DNA of 64,000 nucleotides. It comes from Monosiga brevicollis MX1 (taxonomy: Eukaryota; Opisthokonta; Choanoflagellata; Craspedida; Salpingoecidae). A program made the translations under genes and the position numbers. The notes beneath the pieces were generated by a model. That model was not told the origin of the DNA, did no database searches, and saw nothing but the letters and a program-made list of their open reading frames with translations. Each line of letters opens with the position of its first letter. Position 1 is the stretch's first letter. Of the stretch, positions 20,565-32,321 are shown one piece after another. The DNA is taken from positions 742,905-806,904 of the forward strand of contig NW_001865040.1 in NCBI RefSeq assembly GCF_000002865.3, in the 5' to 3' direction.

Positions 20565-21264
20565 CGCGACTCTTTAGTTTTCACATTGAAAAAATAAGTT
20601 TTTCCGTTGCTTGCCACATGCGACTGCCAATGCTGACCTGATGGCACCCTGTTACAAAGATGAGATATTGCATGCTATGCACAGGCGTACCCGAGCAGAT
20701 CTGTGGTTGATAAGTGTTGGGCGTGGCGTGCCTCAGGTCAAAGTGAAGAAAATAAGGTATTCATCAAAAGCAACCAAGTTGGCTGCTCAGTCCAAGCGCA
20801 GATGGTTGTTCATCAGCGGCCGCCACGCCCAATCACTTGACCATAAAAGTGTGTGCAACGCACGAGCAAGCAAATGTTGGAAGAGAAAAGAGGGTGGCAA
20901 GAAGGAAAAAAAACCTACCGAGCATTGGTGTCATCCCCTCCGCCGCCGCTCACGCGACCTTGGGAGGCGCTCATACTGCGCACCAGTCAAGACCAGCCAT
21001 TGAAAGGTCCGGCAAGACGAAAATGCCTGAAAAACCAACAGCATGGCACAACTTGAACGTCGCCCATGCGTGAACGTGGTGAAAAGGTGCACTGGAATCC
21101 CCAACACGTCCACACCATGTGTTATATCGCGTGCAACCTGCTACCACCTCTGTGACCTGCTTTCGCTTGGTAGCACCGAACCATGTGTATTGTCAGACAA
21201 ATCACGCTCGATTTTCTTTTTCCTTTTTTTTCTCTTCTCTCCCTCTGACTCATTCGCCAGAGCC
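20565..21264. other. Divergent intergenic region
   Basis: These 0.7 kb lie between the His/Pro-rich gene and MRPL34. No motif-bearing frame is seen. A CT/T-rich stretch precedes the MRPL34 start. Confidence 0.5.
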
Positions 21265-21651
21265 ATGCTGCGTGCCGTCCTCGCTGCGACCGCTCGCGGG
21301 GCGATGACGACAGCCGCCCCGCTGGTCGCTCGTACACCTAGCCTTGCACAGCCTGCCGTGCGCTGTTTCTCTGCCCTGCAAGCCAGCACTCCACGTGCTG
21401 CTCAGGGCTTTCCGGGCACTGTGGCACGTTTGCCGGGACTTGCACCAAGCCCAAGCACGACGGTCGCTTCGGCAAGCACCCCGGCTTCCGGACTGCAGCA
21501 AGTGCGAACCATCACCTATGGCCGCGAATATCAACCGAGCAACCTGAAACGCAAGCGCAAGCACGGGTTCTTGCGCCGTCTCCGCTACAAGGGTGGTCGG
21601 AAAGTCCTGCTTCGGCGCTTGCAGAAGGGCCGCAAGGTCCTGTCCCACTAA
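21265..21651 (+). CDS. MRPL34: Mitochondrial ribosomal protein bL34m
   Basis: This is a single exon of 128 residues. The N-terminus ([20 protein letters not shown]) is rich in Arg and Ala and lacks acidic residues, as expected of a mitochondrial presequence. The last 45 residues are the bL34 domain: [20 protein letters not shown], then [20 protein letters not shown] at the very C-terminus, as in bacteria. I chose ATG 21265 because the frame upstream (open to 21043) has no presequence character and the start follows a pyrimidine-rich promoter. The protein sits in the large subunit of the mitochondrial ribosome near the exit tunnel. Confidence 0.95.
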   Translation: MLRAVLAATARGAMTTAAPLVARTPSLAQPAVRCFSALQASTPRAAQGFPGTVARLPGLAPSPSTTVASASTPASGLQQVRTITYGREYQPSNLKRKRKHGFLRRLRYKGGRKVLLRRLQKGRKVLSH

Positions 21652-21816
21652 ACTACCCAACGCGCGATGGTCTGCCGACGCGTTGCTATCTCAGTCACTG
21701 CGCGCGGACTCATGCTGAAGCTACACGAACGTTTTCTTACCAAGACACCCTCGCCTCCATCCGCCGATCCAAAGGCCGGCCCGCCTTCACTGGTGTTATT
21801 TTGTTTCTTTCCTATT

Positions 21817-21847
<31 letters not shown>

Positions 21848-22069
21848 GTTGGTGGGCGTGCATGTTGTCGTCAACCGTGTCGACCGCCGTGTAGTTGTGA
21901 ACCTTGCTTGTCTTGCGTTGCCCAAACGCTGCTCTAGGCTGGCTTGTTCTGCTGCAAACACACGGCTATTTTGGATGTGGTCCCAACAGTTGCTTTGATT
22001 TTCTTGAATTTTTTTTTTCACCTTTGGCCTTGCATTGTGGCCCACAACCGGCCCATGATGTTAGCTGTT
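21652..22069. other. Convergent intergenic region with (TG)n
   Basis: These 418 bp lie between the MRPL34 and UBA3 stops and contain a TG microsatellite at about 21817-21849. No gene is recognised. Confidence 0.6.
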
Positions 22070-24766
22070 TTACTCCGTGTCCATGGCTGCCGTTGGCATG
22101 CGCAGTCGCAGGCGCAGCGGTATGGGCGATGTTGGATCGGTCACGTTGACGATTTGTCCGTCTACCAAGCCCAACTCTGCAATGACGTTACAACAACATG
22201 ACAAATGGCAAAGCTTAAGAGTGATGCTACCCAGCCATGCATCCAGTCGCGATAATCGTGTTTTATGTGCCGTGGCCTGGGCAAGCCTTGTTCTCCTCGT
22301 GTGGGCCCGTTGCTTTCAGCTTTCCCTCGACCATCTTACCAAACAATACCGGGCTGTGCCCGCCATTGTTCGGATTTTACCCCAACACAAAAAAATCGAG
22401 TCGTGCAACGTACCCTGCAACGTCTTGTCCAGATTGGGCCGGGTTGCCTCTTCCAATGCAGGCGGCCGAGTCATGTAGAGGGTTTTGTTCTTTTCACCCA
22501 TCGAGGTGGTCAAGCCCGGTCCACGAAATTGAAAGTCGGCTCTGTCCACGAGTTTAACGCAAGGTGGCATGACTGAGAACAGGGGGGCAAACGGGAAGAC
22601 CGCCACACCGCCTTGAACAACGAACCTCGTGGTCAACTCATCCAGCAACATGGTCAACGTTTGATGGGGCTCCACGTTAATGTTGCGTGGGGCACGACTG
22701 CAGGCCAGGCATTCCGGCTTGCGCTCGTACTCAAATGTGTGGGTGTAAACGCCATAGGTGTCGTTGAACACCACATAGTTGTTCAAGGTTGGAGCACAGC
22801 TATTGTCAAAACCGTCCGGTGCCCGTTGCATCCGCTATGGGTGAGTGGGGAGTCTGACAGTCCGTGGGCATCGGAGCGCAATGGTCTGTGCTTACCTTGA
22901 CGCCAGCTTGAACGCTTCATTGGCACAGGCTGCAGCAATGACCGCGCTGGTAGAAGCGACATTGGGGATGATGCGCTTGACTACACCCTGCGTCAAACTG
23001 TAGTTGACACCAGTGATCCCAAACTGACCGGCACGCTCTGCTGCCTACAAAGTCCATCTACGCATGAGCCGAACCAAAAAGCAAACAAATCTTTTTTGCC
23101 TGAGCGTAAACAGCGGCGAGCGCCAGCCTGTAGCAAGATTCGCGACCTTATCGTGTAGCCAACGAATGTGCTCTGGGTCATCACCATCCAACTTATCGTT
23201 GGGCCGCTCCTTGGGCCATTGCACAATCTAAAGAGAGAGGGTCGTCAGTACCCGCCAGAGCTGTCAGACCAGGGGTGGCTCTGAAACTCAAAAGGACGGG
23301 CCGAACTCACCTTGGCATACTCGATGCAGTGCTCTGGCAAGCGTGGGGTGTTGGCAATCGTGCACATGGGAAAGTTGACCTGCAAGGCAAGCAGATATCA
23401 GAGGCTGAGCAATGCATCTTCACCGGTCCCCAAAACGGAGCACGGGCCTAAATTTGAGGCATGCGGAGACCAGCGAGCCTTTTCAAACAACTGGTATGCC
23501 CACCTACCTGCGGGGGGAAAAGATCCAGCATGCATTCCACGCAAGCTGTTTTGCCTGGAATAATGACACGGGCATTGCCCTTGAAGCCTGAGAGCTCCAT
23601 TTACGACCCAGCGTGACATGAGGGCTGAACAGTAGGAGCACGCATCCTTTCACCAACTGGGCGCGTATGCCGGCCACGTACCCTCGGTGCCGCCATCGAT
23701 CAACGGAATGATGGTATGCTCGAGGAGCTGACCTTCGTCGTCATACTGGAGCAAGCTCAACTACATGGCGACAGAGTGAGGAGGGGGCACCGCGAGCTTG
23801 AGGATGCTCGAGGAAAAAAGACTGTGCAAAGGTCCTGGCACACGCACCAGCATATTGTTGATCCAGCGCCGTGCAGCCACCGAATCAAGACCGCAGACCA
23901 CCAGCTGAAACTCTAAAACAGACACGCAACGAGAAGGTGGGCAGGAAGCAGAAAGGTTTGAGGTCGGACGGGGCGCCCGCACGAAAGAGGGGGTACAAAA
24001 CGTGGGTTCAAATACAAGCTACGCGGTCCTTTTGCTTGAGACGACCAAACGCACGTCGATAAAAGTCAGGGTCATGGTCTTCAATGCGATTAAAGTGAGG
24101 TGTCACTTGGCAGCCGGGAATGCGCCGGTTGATAAACTCGGCGGCCACGGTCGCTTTGTCACGACCCACGTCCTTGGGACGGAAGAGGAACTGGCGGTTC
24201 AGGTTGGACACATCAATGGTGTCCATGTCAATGACGTCGATGCGGCGAAACCCGCACAGTGCCTGATATGCGTCAGGAAAATCAGCAAAATCGTGAGTTC
24301 ACAACTTGGCATCAAAGCCAGAGACGGAATTGCCGGACCAGCAACGAGGGTTGCCGGGGGCAAAATAGATGGGGTGGCGGGACAACGCACCAAGTCTTTG
24401 AGAAGCTCACAGCCCAGGCCACCTGCACCAATCACCAGGACTCGGCAGTCGTTCATCAAAAAGTCACGTAGCTGTCGATGCAGACAAGCGCATATGAGAA
24501 TAGCGCCTGTCCGCAGACCAGAGGCTGCATGCGAGAGCACATGCAAGGGCAGCCGGGCACAGGGGAACTAAAATTCACAATGGATAACAGAGGGGCAAGC
24601 AAGCAAGCAAGTAGAAACAACCCGGCAATGCAAGCGGGTTGAGGTCTTTTCGTACTTCTGGGATGGGCTCAAACCCCGGCACAGCCAAGGGTCCCGTGCG
24701 CGTCAAGAGACGATCGTTGTGCTGCCAACGAGCGGGCGAATCCCTACCAAGATGAGGCAGCGACAT
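22070..24766 (-). CDS. UBA3: NEDD8-activating enzyme E1 catalytic subunit UBA3
   Basis: About eleven exons run from ATG 24766 (exon 1 24656-24766, exon 2 24391-24471) to the stop at 22070. In order: [20 protein letters not shown]; the nucleotide-binding GxGxxG in [33 protein letters not shown]; the metal-binding CVEC; the catalytic-cysteine motif [36 protein letters not shown]; and CLAC. The C-terminal ubiquitin-fold domain ends [17 protein letters not shown] and joins in phase (G|AG) to the previous exon. With NAE1/APPBP1, UBA3 adenylates NEDD8 and passes it to UBC12, activating cullin-RING ligases. The short N-terminus lacks the animal extension that docks UBC12, or that part lies in an exon I did not find. 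Confidence 0.95.
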
Positions 24767-25250
24767 GAGTGACCCTGTCCGGTACCAGCCACGTCACTTC
24801 CTTTCAGCCCCAACATCTCGCCCAAATCCATCGCAACCTACGCCATGGTGCGTGGTCAGTAGACAGACAACGGCCTGTGAGAAGCACTGGTCAAGGTGTC
24901 AGTGTGTTCAGCAAAACAAAAAAAGCCAACATCATGTACAACTTCTTTGCTTTCTTCGGTTTGTTGTGTTCTCGCTTTCTTTTTGTGACGAACAAGAAAC
25001 TCTGATGGATGATGGTGTTGTTCCAGGTGCATGTCGCACAAAAAAAGGCCTTTGGAAGGTGTTGGCCGATACAGACGCAGAGGCAAGGGGAGAGGATCGA
25101 GTCAATTCGCTTATGTGTCCTTGAATATGGTTTGGTTATTCGTCGTCTCCTTCGTTTGAAAAGGAGTAGAGTCAGAAGCAATAGCATTAATCTGCGCTGG
25201 GGCAAGCCCGGCAAACAGCTCGAGTTGAATGCATCCCCGCAGTTCTTGAG
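24767..25250. other. UBA3 promoter / phosphatase 3' region
   Basis: No gene is recognised in these 484 bp between two genes read on the same strand. A CACGTCAC element lies about 30 bp upstream of the UBA3 ATG. Confidence 0.5.
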
Positions 25251-25970
25251 TTAAAAGTACAAGAGGTCGAGATCTGTCAGGCGGGAACCAAGCTCGCGCT
25301 GCTCCCAGTCAGCCAACTGCTTGAGAAAGCCGTGATTTGGGCGCACACCCTGCCTCTTGTCCTTGACCAGAGCAGCAGCCTCTCGGAGGGATTTACGCTT
25401 GGTGCGGATGAGGTAAGCCAACACACAAGCCGTGGAGCGAGACACTCCCATAGTGCAATGCACCAAGCAGCGTCCGCCTTGTGCCTTAACCTCGTCTGTT
25501 GAAGTCGGGATAGTTTCAAAAGGACATGAAAGAGCAAATTGGGAATGAGTGGGCGCATGAGCCTTAGATGTAGATCAGACGAGCGAGCGACAGAGACCAA
25601 GATCGCAACTGCAAAAAGCCTTTCTGGACTGGCGGGCAAGGTGGAGAGGGACAAACCGAGAAAGTGGCACATGGGATTCCAAAAACTTTGCAGGCTCTCC
25701 GACTTTTCATCCGCCACGCGCACATTAAAGTAGCGGATCCCACGATCGGCAAATGCATTGGGGTGTTCTTTGCTGCAATTGACAATGTGCGTCAAGCCCA
25801 TATCATGCACCACGGACCAGTCCAAGGCGTGATGCTTGTTGCCCAAAAACAGAAAGGCTGGCCAGATTTCTGAAGGAAATGTGCGAAGGGATGGCCCGAT
25901 AGTGGGCTTGGAAGGTCGCTCTGTGGCCAGGTTTCAAATCAACCGCCGGGCATTGAGAAGATGGCCTGTG

Positions 25971-26058
<88 letters not shown>

Positions 26059-27424
26059 TCACAAGGCCAAACCAACCGGTTTCTATCATCCAGGGGTAGC
26101 GAGCACGCAGAGCATCAAAGCCACCAACCAGGACGCCCTAAGCAACATAAATCGGCGGGTGGGAGGTAGGTTTAGAGAAATATGCAGGCAAATCATGTGC
26201 TGCCAAAATACACTCATCGCCAGACGGTGACGTACCACGTTGTCACACTGCAATTGGATCAGATAGCTGCTCAAGTGCATGGCCGGTCCTGCAAAGTAAA
26301 TCAACCATGCCCACCTCTGTGAGACAAGCTCATTACCAACAAACCTTGAACAACAGGAAAGGGTCTAGAGAAAGGCGCACAGCCCAACCTTGTGCCGCGC
26401 CATCATCGTCATACACCACCACAAAGTCATGGGATAGGGCCGGTACGCTAGACAGAGATTGAGAAAAAATAAATAAAATAAAATAAAATAAAAAAAGTAG
26501 GGAAGAGGTCAGTTGTTCCTCCTCATTGCGCCACCTAGGACCCTTGCCACCGTGTACCTGAGTGGGGATTGTTGATTGGCATCAAAGTGCACGGCCCCCT
26601 GAATGCGGGCTTGCTCAAAGGCGGTACGACGCCGCACATCAATAACGAGCATGTAGTCCGAGTTGTGCACAAAGGGTGCAATGATCCCAGCATTGAAAGA
26701 ATTGTAAAAGTCACTAAGTCCAACGCGACCTGGGGAGAGGCCAACCACCCAGGCGGACGAGGCATGAGCAACATGTAGGGGTGCGCCCATGCAGGTCAGA
26801 AGAGAGAGGCCGCCACCAACCGCTGGATAGGAACGTGACCGAGGACCAGATGGAGTCGGAACGGGCGCGGTCATTGGGGTTGTTGATCCCCAAATGAGGT
26901 GGAGACAAGAGGCTGGGGCGACTAGAGCCAGCCGCGCCTTGAGGCGCGGCTAGATTGTGGTGCTGGGAGCTCTCATGGAGACCGGCATCCTCTTTGAGGC
27001 GAAGGAGGGCGGGATTGGCCAAGGTACGAACAACAGACTTGCGCGGTGCCTTTGGAATGCTGGAAGCATCGTGCAGCTGCTCGGTGCGCATGCGTGTCCA
27101 CTCAGCATCGACATCATGGCGCGGACCCGCGTCAACGCGGGCCTCGCGCTCTTCGAGCCGATTGCGCTCGTAAAGAGTGCGCTGTGCATAAAATCCGACG
27201 AGCACGGAAGGGTCGTTCTCCAGCTCTGTATCGGGCGCGGGAGTGGGCGAAATCACAGGTTTCAAGGCGGGAAACGGCTCGATCGGCAGTGCATCTTTGC
27301 TTTCCACGTGACTTTTGCCACCATCTGATGCAGACTGTGCAGGAACCGTCGAATCGTTGGCCGGCTCGGGGACTTGCTCAGCTTGAGCCCCTGCGGTCAC
27401 AGCGACGCTTGATGCACACCCCAT
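25251..27424 (-). CDS. Rhodanese plus dual-specificity phosphatase (MKP-like) with MGCASS N-terminus
   Basis: Start ATG 27424 gives MGCASS, a strong N-myristoylation signal with an adjacent palmitoylatable Cys. About 180 low-complexity, charged residues follow. A rhodanese/CH2-like domain then spans several short exons from about 26724 to 26050: LSDFYNSFNAG, LVIDVRRRTAFEQARIQGAV, FVVVYDDDG, GGFDALRARYPW. Beyond a (GT)n-bearing intron comes the phosphatase domain: FLFLGNKHHALDWSVVHDMG, VNCSKEHPN, then the active site VHCTMGVSRSTACVLAYLI (HCx5R present), and the stop at 25251. Rhodanese plus DSP is the architecture of MAP kinase phosphatases; the RRR cluster could serve as a kinase-docking patch (inference). 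The short exon between SLQSF and GGRCLVHC could not be placed confidently. Membrane anchoring would distinguish this protein from animal MKPs. Confidence 0.8.
25978..26055. repeat. (CA)n microsatellite in the phosphatase gene
   Basis: About 38 CA units (GT on the gene strand) lie directly against the end of the rhodanese-encoding exon. One possible splice donor is the first GT of the repeat; another phase-compatible donor (GTTGGT) lies about 20 bp upstream. Confidence 0.95.
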
Positions 27425-28328
27425 GACACCAAGTAAATTCACCCCTGTGTGACTCGGGATCACCCAGAGTTGAGTGCACCCGCACGCTCCATTACCGGTA
27501 CAGGACAGGCTGTGCCGGTGCACCAAGGCGCAATAGGCCTGAACAAGGCGCACCAGGCGTCAACAAGGACGAGTAGGAGCTTGAGGGTCACCGCCACTTT
27601 TGAGCCAAGGGCGAGAAAAATCGTTTTGTCAGCATGCGCTTTTGGTTTGGTTGGCAACGAGCTTGTTCCCAGTCTCGTCCAGTCTCCCATGGTCTCGTCG
27701 GAGACTTATCGATTTGTGACGTGAGCTACATTTTGACCCCAAACGTTTGAGTGTGATGACTTGCATGCGGCGTCCATGAGAAACCGATCGCGAGGGTGTG
27801 AGCAAAGCGCCAACAGCTCATAAACTGACATTTGGTAACACAAGAACGGTGAGCGCAAACCAAGCGAAATTTTCGTCCCTCTTTTGTCTTTCGCTCGCTC
27901 GCAAAGGGCAGCGCTGACATCTCGAGCGCAAGGGGTGCGTGGTGTGCGAGCCATGGATGGCGGCGGTTGAAGATCCGGGGCTTGCCACTGTGCATCGTTG
28001 ATCGCCTTTGGAGTTGTTTCCACAGGGTGGCATCGGCTTCCCAGACCATTGTGTGAAAACCTCGTTTGGGAGGGGACGACGTCACCCGAAAGGGCGGCGG
28101 CCTTGCTCGGCCATTCACTTGAGCACACTGAACTGCCATCATGAAGCAACTCACTCACCTGATGCCTTGCCCTCGACCGCCATTTTGGACTGTGGTCGTG
28201 CATTATCTGGCGCCCCCGCTTTCTCCTCAATAGGTGGATCATCAGACACACCTCTTGTCCTGTGTCGGCATCCCGCTCTTTTGGTCCAATTGCTTTAAAG
28301 CCTGCAAAGATCCATCGGACGCGCCGCC
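27425..28328. other. Divergent intergenic region, phosphatase and PP2A-A
   Basis: These 0.9 kb contain the phased motif array at 27671-27722. A 181-codon open frame (27706-28251, minus) has no recognisable motif and I do not call it. Confidence 0.5.
27671..27722. promoter_or_regulatory. Second 10-bp-phased GTCTC array with TGACGT
   Basis: AGTCTCG at 27671, AGTCTCC at 27681 and GGTCTCG at 27691 are spaced exactly 10 bp. At the next 10-bp step (27701) the inverted core GAGACT appears. TGACGT(GA) follows at 27717. This is the same motif combination and spacing as in the LSM5/RPS25 promoter. The array lies about 250 bp upstream of the phosphatase ATG and 610 bp upstream of the PP2A-A ATG. Confidence 0.55.
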
Positions 28329-31318
28329 ATGGACGTCACCGACGATGTGGCCTTTGGTGTGCAGGACGTTGGCCGCCTCATCGACAATCTCAAAAGCGCA
28401 GAACTAGACGTACGTCACCATGTGTCCACCCTGCATATCAAATCCACTTGTGCCGCCTGGCTCGGTCTGGGCTCGCTGCTTGATTGGCTCCGCTGCCCGC
28501 TTTCTTCTCACCGCGCCCCTCCGCCTTGTGTTTGCATCTGTTCCAACGTTCAATAACAGACCCGCTTGGCATCGATCCGCGCTCTCCCCTTTATCGCCAA
28601 AACCATCGGCCCCGTGCGCACTCGTGATGAGCTTGTACCCTATCTGCTCGGTCCGTGCCCGTGTCACCTGGCTGTTTGCAACTAGGCGGAAGCCTACCCT
28701 GCTTACTTTTGATACCCTGCTGCCTGGTCGTGCGGCACTCCCACCAACTCACCCCCCGCCTTGCCCCACTCCTGCAGAAACCATTGATGATGAAGACGAA
28801 GCAATTGCGCAGCTGGCCCTCGAAGCCGGGGCCCTCACCGAGTTTGTTGGTGATGTCGAGTGTGTTGAATCTCTCCTAGTACGTAGATATCCTCCCCTGC
28901 TTTTTTTTGCTTGGTCCTGGCATTGCTTGCTACCTCTCAAACCATGGCCGCCAAAGTATCGATCGCTCCTCACGTTATGCGGCTGCAACACTTGATGGCT
29001 GATAGCCCCTGTTCGAGGAGCTGGCCTCTTCAGAAGAAGCCGTCATTCGCGAACGCGTACGTCCATGTTGATCCTGTCATTTTGACACATACATACCCGC
29101 GTCAACCTCACCCAAACACTCTACACAACATGCTCGTGTGTCCACCAACAAGTCGTCTCGTTGCTGAAAACCTCTTGCCGCCTTGACCCAAATGTCGTTT
29201 ACTCTCTTGGATGCCTGGGCTTGACGCAGGCGGCAACGGGCTTGAACAAGATTGCTGGCCTTCTGACCTCGAATGCGCTCTACGTCAGCTATATTCCTCT
29301 GGTTGACCGCTTGACCACCGGTACGTAGACAGACTATCGACGGCCATCGCTCCTCGTATAGCCGGCCCGCTCCCCGCCTGCAACAAAGCAACACATTACA
29401 TACTCAATCCACCGCTCATGCTTCTTCGCCCCCCTTTTTTTGAACTCGGTCACTTGCTTTGCGGAATATCGCGGGACCTTGATGTAGCACATTGGCCCGC
29501 GCAGCGTACCACGGCTTGCGCTCTTTATCCTACCCTTTATACAGCAGTCACAGATGAAGGCTTCAAGCAAAACGTCATTATGTACGATATCGAGACGGCT
29601 TCTCTCTCCCTCTCTCTCTCTCTCTCCGCTCTTTCTGGCTCCAGGCGCGCGCGAGTTGATGCAAGCCAATATCGCCCACCTCGTACCCACTCATTTCGCC
29701 TCATTGTGCGATCACAAACGAACAGGGCCTATGCTGACCTGTGCCGCGACAACACACCCATGGTCCGCCGGGCCGCCGCGACCTACCTCAAGGTTCGATC
29801 AGCTCCCATTTCGCCTCGTCCTGCTCAAGCCCTACAAATATTGCCTGATGCTTCAACTCATAGCACACGTCGGCTCTATGCAGGAAATGCTCAAATGTTG
29901 CTCGGCAGCCACGGCACTCGAGCAGCTGCGCCCCCTCTTCTCACAGTTTATGGAGGATGCGCAAGATTCGGTCCGCTTGTTGGCTGTTGGGCTTCTGCCC
30001 GAGTTGGCCCGCTCCCTCCCAGCCAGCCAGCACGCTACGATCATTGTACAAAGCTGTGTAAAGTCATTCAAGGATGACTCGTGGCGAGTTCGTTACATGT
30101 TGGCCGATGTGATCACTGAGCTGCAGAGCGTCCTGTCCTCTGAGCTCTCAGACCAACACCTCCTGCCCGCGTTTGTCAACCTTCTGAACGACTCGGAGCC
30201 CGAAGTTCGCACGTGTGCCGCCCGTCAGGTGCACGCGTTCAGCTTGCATCTGGGAACCACCAACCGTGTCAACAACGTGCTCAAGCACATTCTGCCTTCG
30301 GTGGAGCGCCTTGTCTCTGATGAGTCCGACTACTGCCGTGCGGCCATTGCTACCGTTATCATGGGACTGTCCAGCATCGTCGGCAAGGATTATACAATTG
30401 AGCTGCTGTTGCCCCAGTTCCTTGCCTTGCTGAAGGACTCGGTACGCACTCGCTGAGCCCTCTCAGTCACCAATCGCCCTCGGCATCTGCGCACGTTGAT
30501 CCACACATAGCATGCGGCGGTGCGCTCATATGTGTGTGTGTGTGTGTGTGTGTATGTGTGCCGTGTTGCTTACCTCAATCATTGGTCTTCGGTAGTTTAC
30601 GCTGTGCGTCGGGCCGCCATCGACTGCCTTTGCAAGCTGACCAAGGAGTTTGGTTCACAGTGGTGTAGCAAGGCCATCATGGGCCCCCTTAAGGAGCTGG
30701 CACAGGATTCGCACTTTAGCCATCGTTTAACTTCCCTTTTTGCGTGCGCTGACCTCTCGGGTGTGTGCGAGCCTGTGGTGTGCAAGGAAAAGATTCTACC
30801 CATGGTCTTGCCCCTGGCTGCCGACAAAATCCCCAACATTCGGTTAGTATTCACGCCCGATGATTTGCACTGACAACGTCGCACAATCGTCATGCGCGGA
30901 CAGCCTGTCGCTGCTGATTTCTTCCTCTACCTCTTCCTCTATTTTTTTGTTTTTTTTTCCTTGTCCTTTTTTTTCTTTTCCCTGCTCCTCATCATTTGTT
31001 TATGAACCCCCGATTTAGTATTAATGTGGCAAAGACTCTTGAGACGCTGTTGACTTCAATGGGCAGCGATGCCAGTACGGTCGACGCCGCCATGCGCCCT
31101 ACTTTGGAAAAGCTTGTGGCCGATCAGGATGTAGATGTGCGCTACTTTGCAGATCGGGCGCTGCAATGTGAGTTTGCACCCTCTGATGTATATTGCAACT
31201 CTTTTCGTGTTTCGTGTCTCGTGACACAGGCGCATCGCGGACTCACGCTTTGCGGACTTTCTCATCCACGTTAACTCTTCCCTGCTTTGGCTCGACAGCC
31301 ATGGACTCGACAGCGTAA
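28329..31318 (+). CDS. PPP2R1A: Protein phosphatase 2A scaffold subunit A (PR65), with a missing HEAT segment
   Basis: About ten exons start at ATG 28329 (VGRLIDNLKSAELD; RALPFIAKTIGPVRTRDEL). HEAT repeats follow closely on animal PR65: DLCRDNTPMVRRAAATYLK, QDSVRLLAVGLLPELARSL, SWRVRYMLADVITELQ, IATVIMGLSSIVGKDYTIEL, then VYAVRRAAIDCLCKL and VADQDVDVRYFADRAL. Between LLKDS (about 30441) and VYAVRRAA (30598) only about 155 bp exist. They hold a likely remnant HAAVRSY and a (TG)n run, whereas animal PR65 has about 75 residues there (most of HEAT 11 and HEAT 12). The 30441 donor (phase 0) does not match the acceptor before 30598 (needs phase 1). The last exon and stop (about 31318) are uncertain. 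The protein is a scaffold for the catalytic C and regulatory B subunits; HEAT 11-15 bind C. Confidence 0.9.
30530..30560. repeat. (TG)n microsatellite at the PP2A-A discontinuity
   Basis: About 15 TG units with one TA interruption lie exactly where the HEAT 11-12 coding sequence is absent. Confidence 0.9.
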
Positions 31319-32321
31319 AAAGCCCGTGTCATCCACAAGGGGTCGGGTGCTGTTGTCAAACGCAGGAACCCACTTGCTTTATCGCTTGGTGCTGCCTTTT
31401 GGAGCAGAGTGTGACATAGCCCGGCCCTGCCACCCATACTTGTTTTGAGGTGGTATTGTGGCCTCTCTCGCATCAGGGATTCTCTGACCACCTCGCCCTG
31501 ATTTCTCTCTATTTTCCTCTGCAACTTGACCTGTTATCATTTCTTGTTTTTCTTGTAGCTCGGTATTGGTTTTTTTTGCATCATGATGACGTGAAGACCT
31601 GCTCGTTGGATTTGTTTTCATTTGTGATTTCTTGTCTGTGGTTGTATTTTGATGTTCAACCGGCCAGAAAAGCCCGAAAGTGATTTTAGAGTGTGCTCTG
31701 CCTTGCTTCCAAAGTACCACATCAAACCCGAATGCAAGTGAAACTCTCTTTCTCAATTACAAATGGGTGGGGTGAAGGTGAAGATGTGGGACCCTCATCT
31801 CGACTGATGGGTCGCACAACACATCGTGGGTGGGTTGCCAAAACGGTAGAGGGAACACTGGCAACCTATGCAAATTTACGAGCCAATCACCTCCCTGATC
31901 AAAAAGGGCATAACGATAGGCGAACACAAAACTTTCTGTCGGAGGGGGCGAAAGGGCTGCAAGACTCGAACAGGAGGAATAAAGGACAGCATTTCGAAAC
32001 GCGCGTTGCAAACGCGGCGCACATTCGAGTTGTGAGAATAACACACACAAAAGAAGAGTCCTGTCCCGCTGCCACAAGACGATATCAAAAGCGCGGAGCG
32101 CCTTTGAACAGAAGGTAAGGCGCTTGCGCCGAGTGAGGCCAGGGAAAAGGGGGAAATAAGGATACTCAGGGACAGGACACAACTCGAATGATGCAGCAGC
32201 TCTAACAAAACAATAGAGAAAATAAAAGCTCAAGCAGCAGAACACAATTGAACATGCAGAGGGACTGATGGCTTGGTGAAGGGCCAGGCCAATATCCCAC
32301 AAGATTCCCAGTCAAGGGCTA
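31319..32321. other. Convergent intergenic region, no gene recognised
   Basis: This 1 kb lies between the PP2A-A and cyclin A ends. It is T-rich at 31500-31680. A 181-codon minus-strand frame (31757-32302) is Cys/Phe/Leu-rich but has no family motif, start context or splice partner, so I leave it uncalled. Confidence 0.5.

Noticed and set aside
27706-28251. 181-codon open frame on the minus strand between the phosphatase and PP2A-A genes
   Set aside because: No family motif, no plausible splice partner, composition of intergenic type; it overlaps the phased promoter array.
31757-32302. 181-codon minus-strand frame between PP2A-A and cyclin A
   Set aside because: Cys/Leu/Phe-rich without a coherent membrane or domain pattern; no start context or conserved residues.
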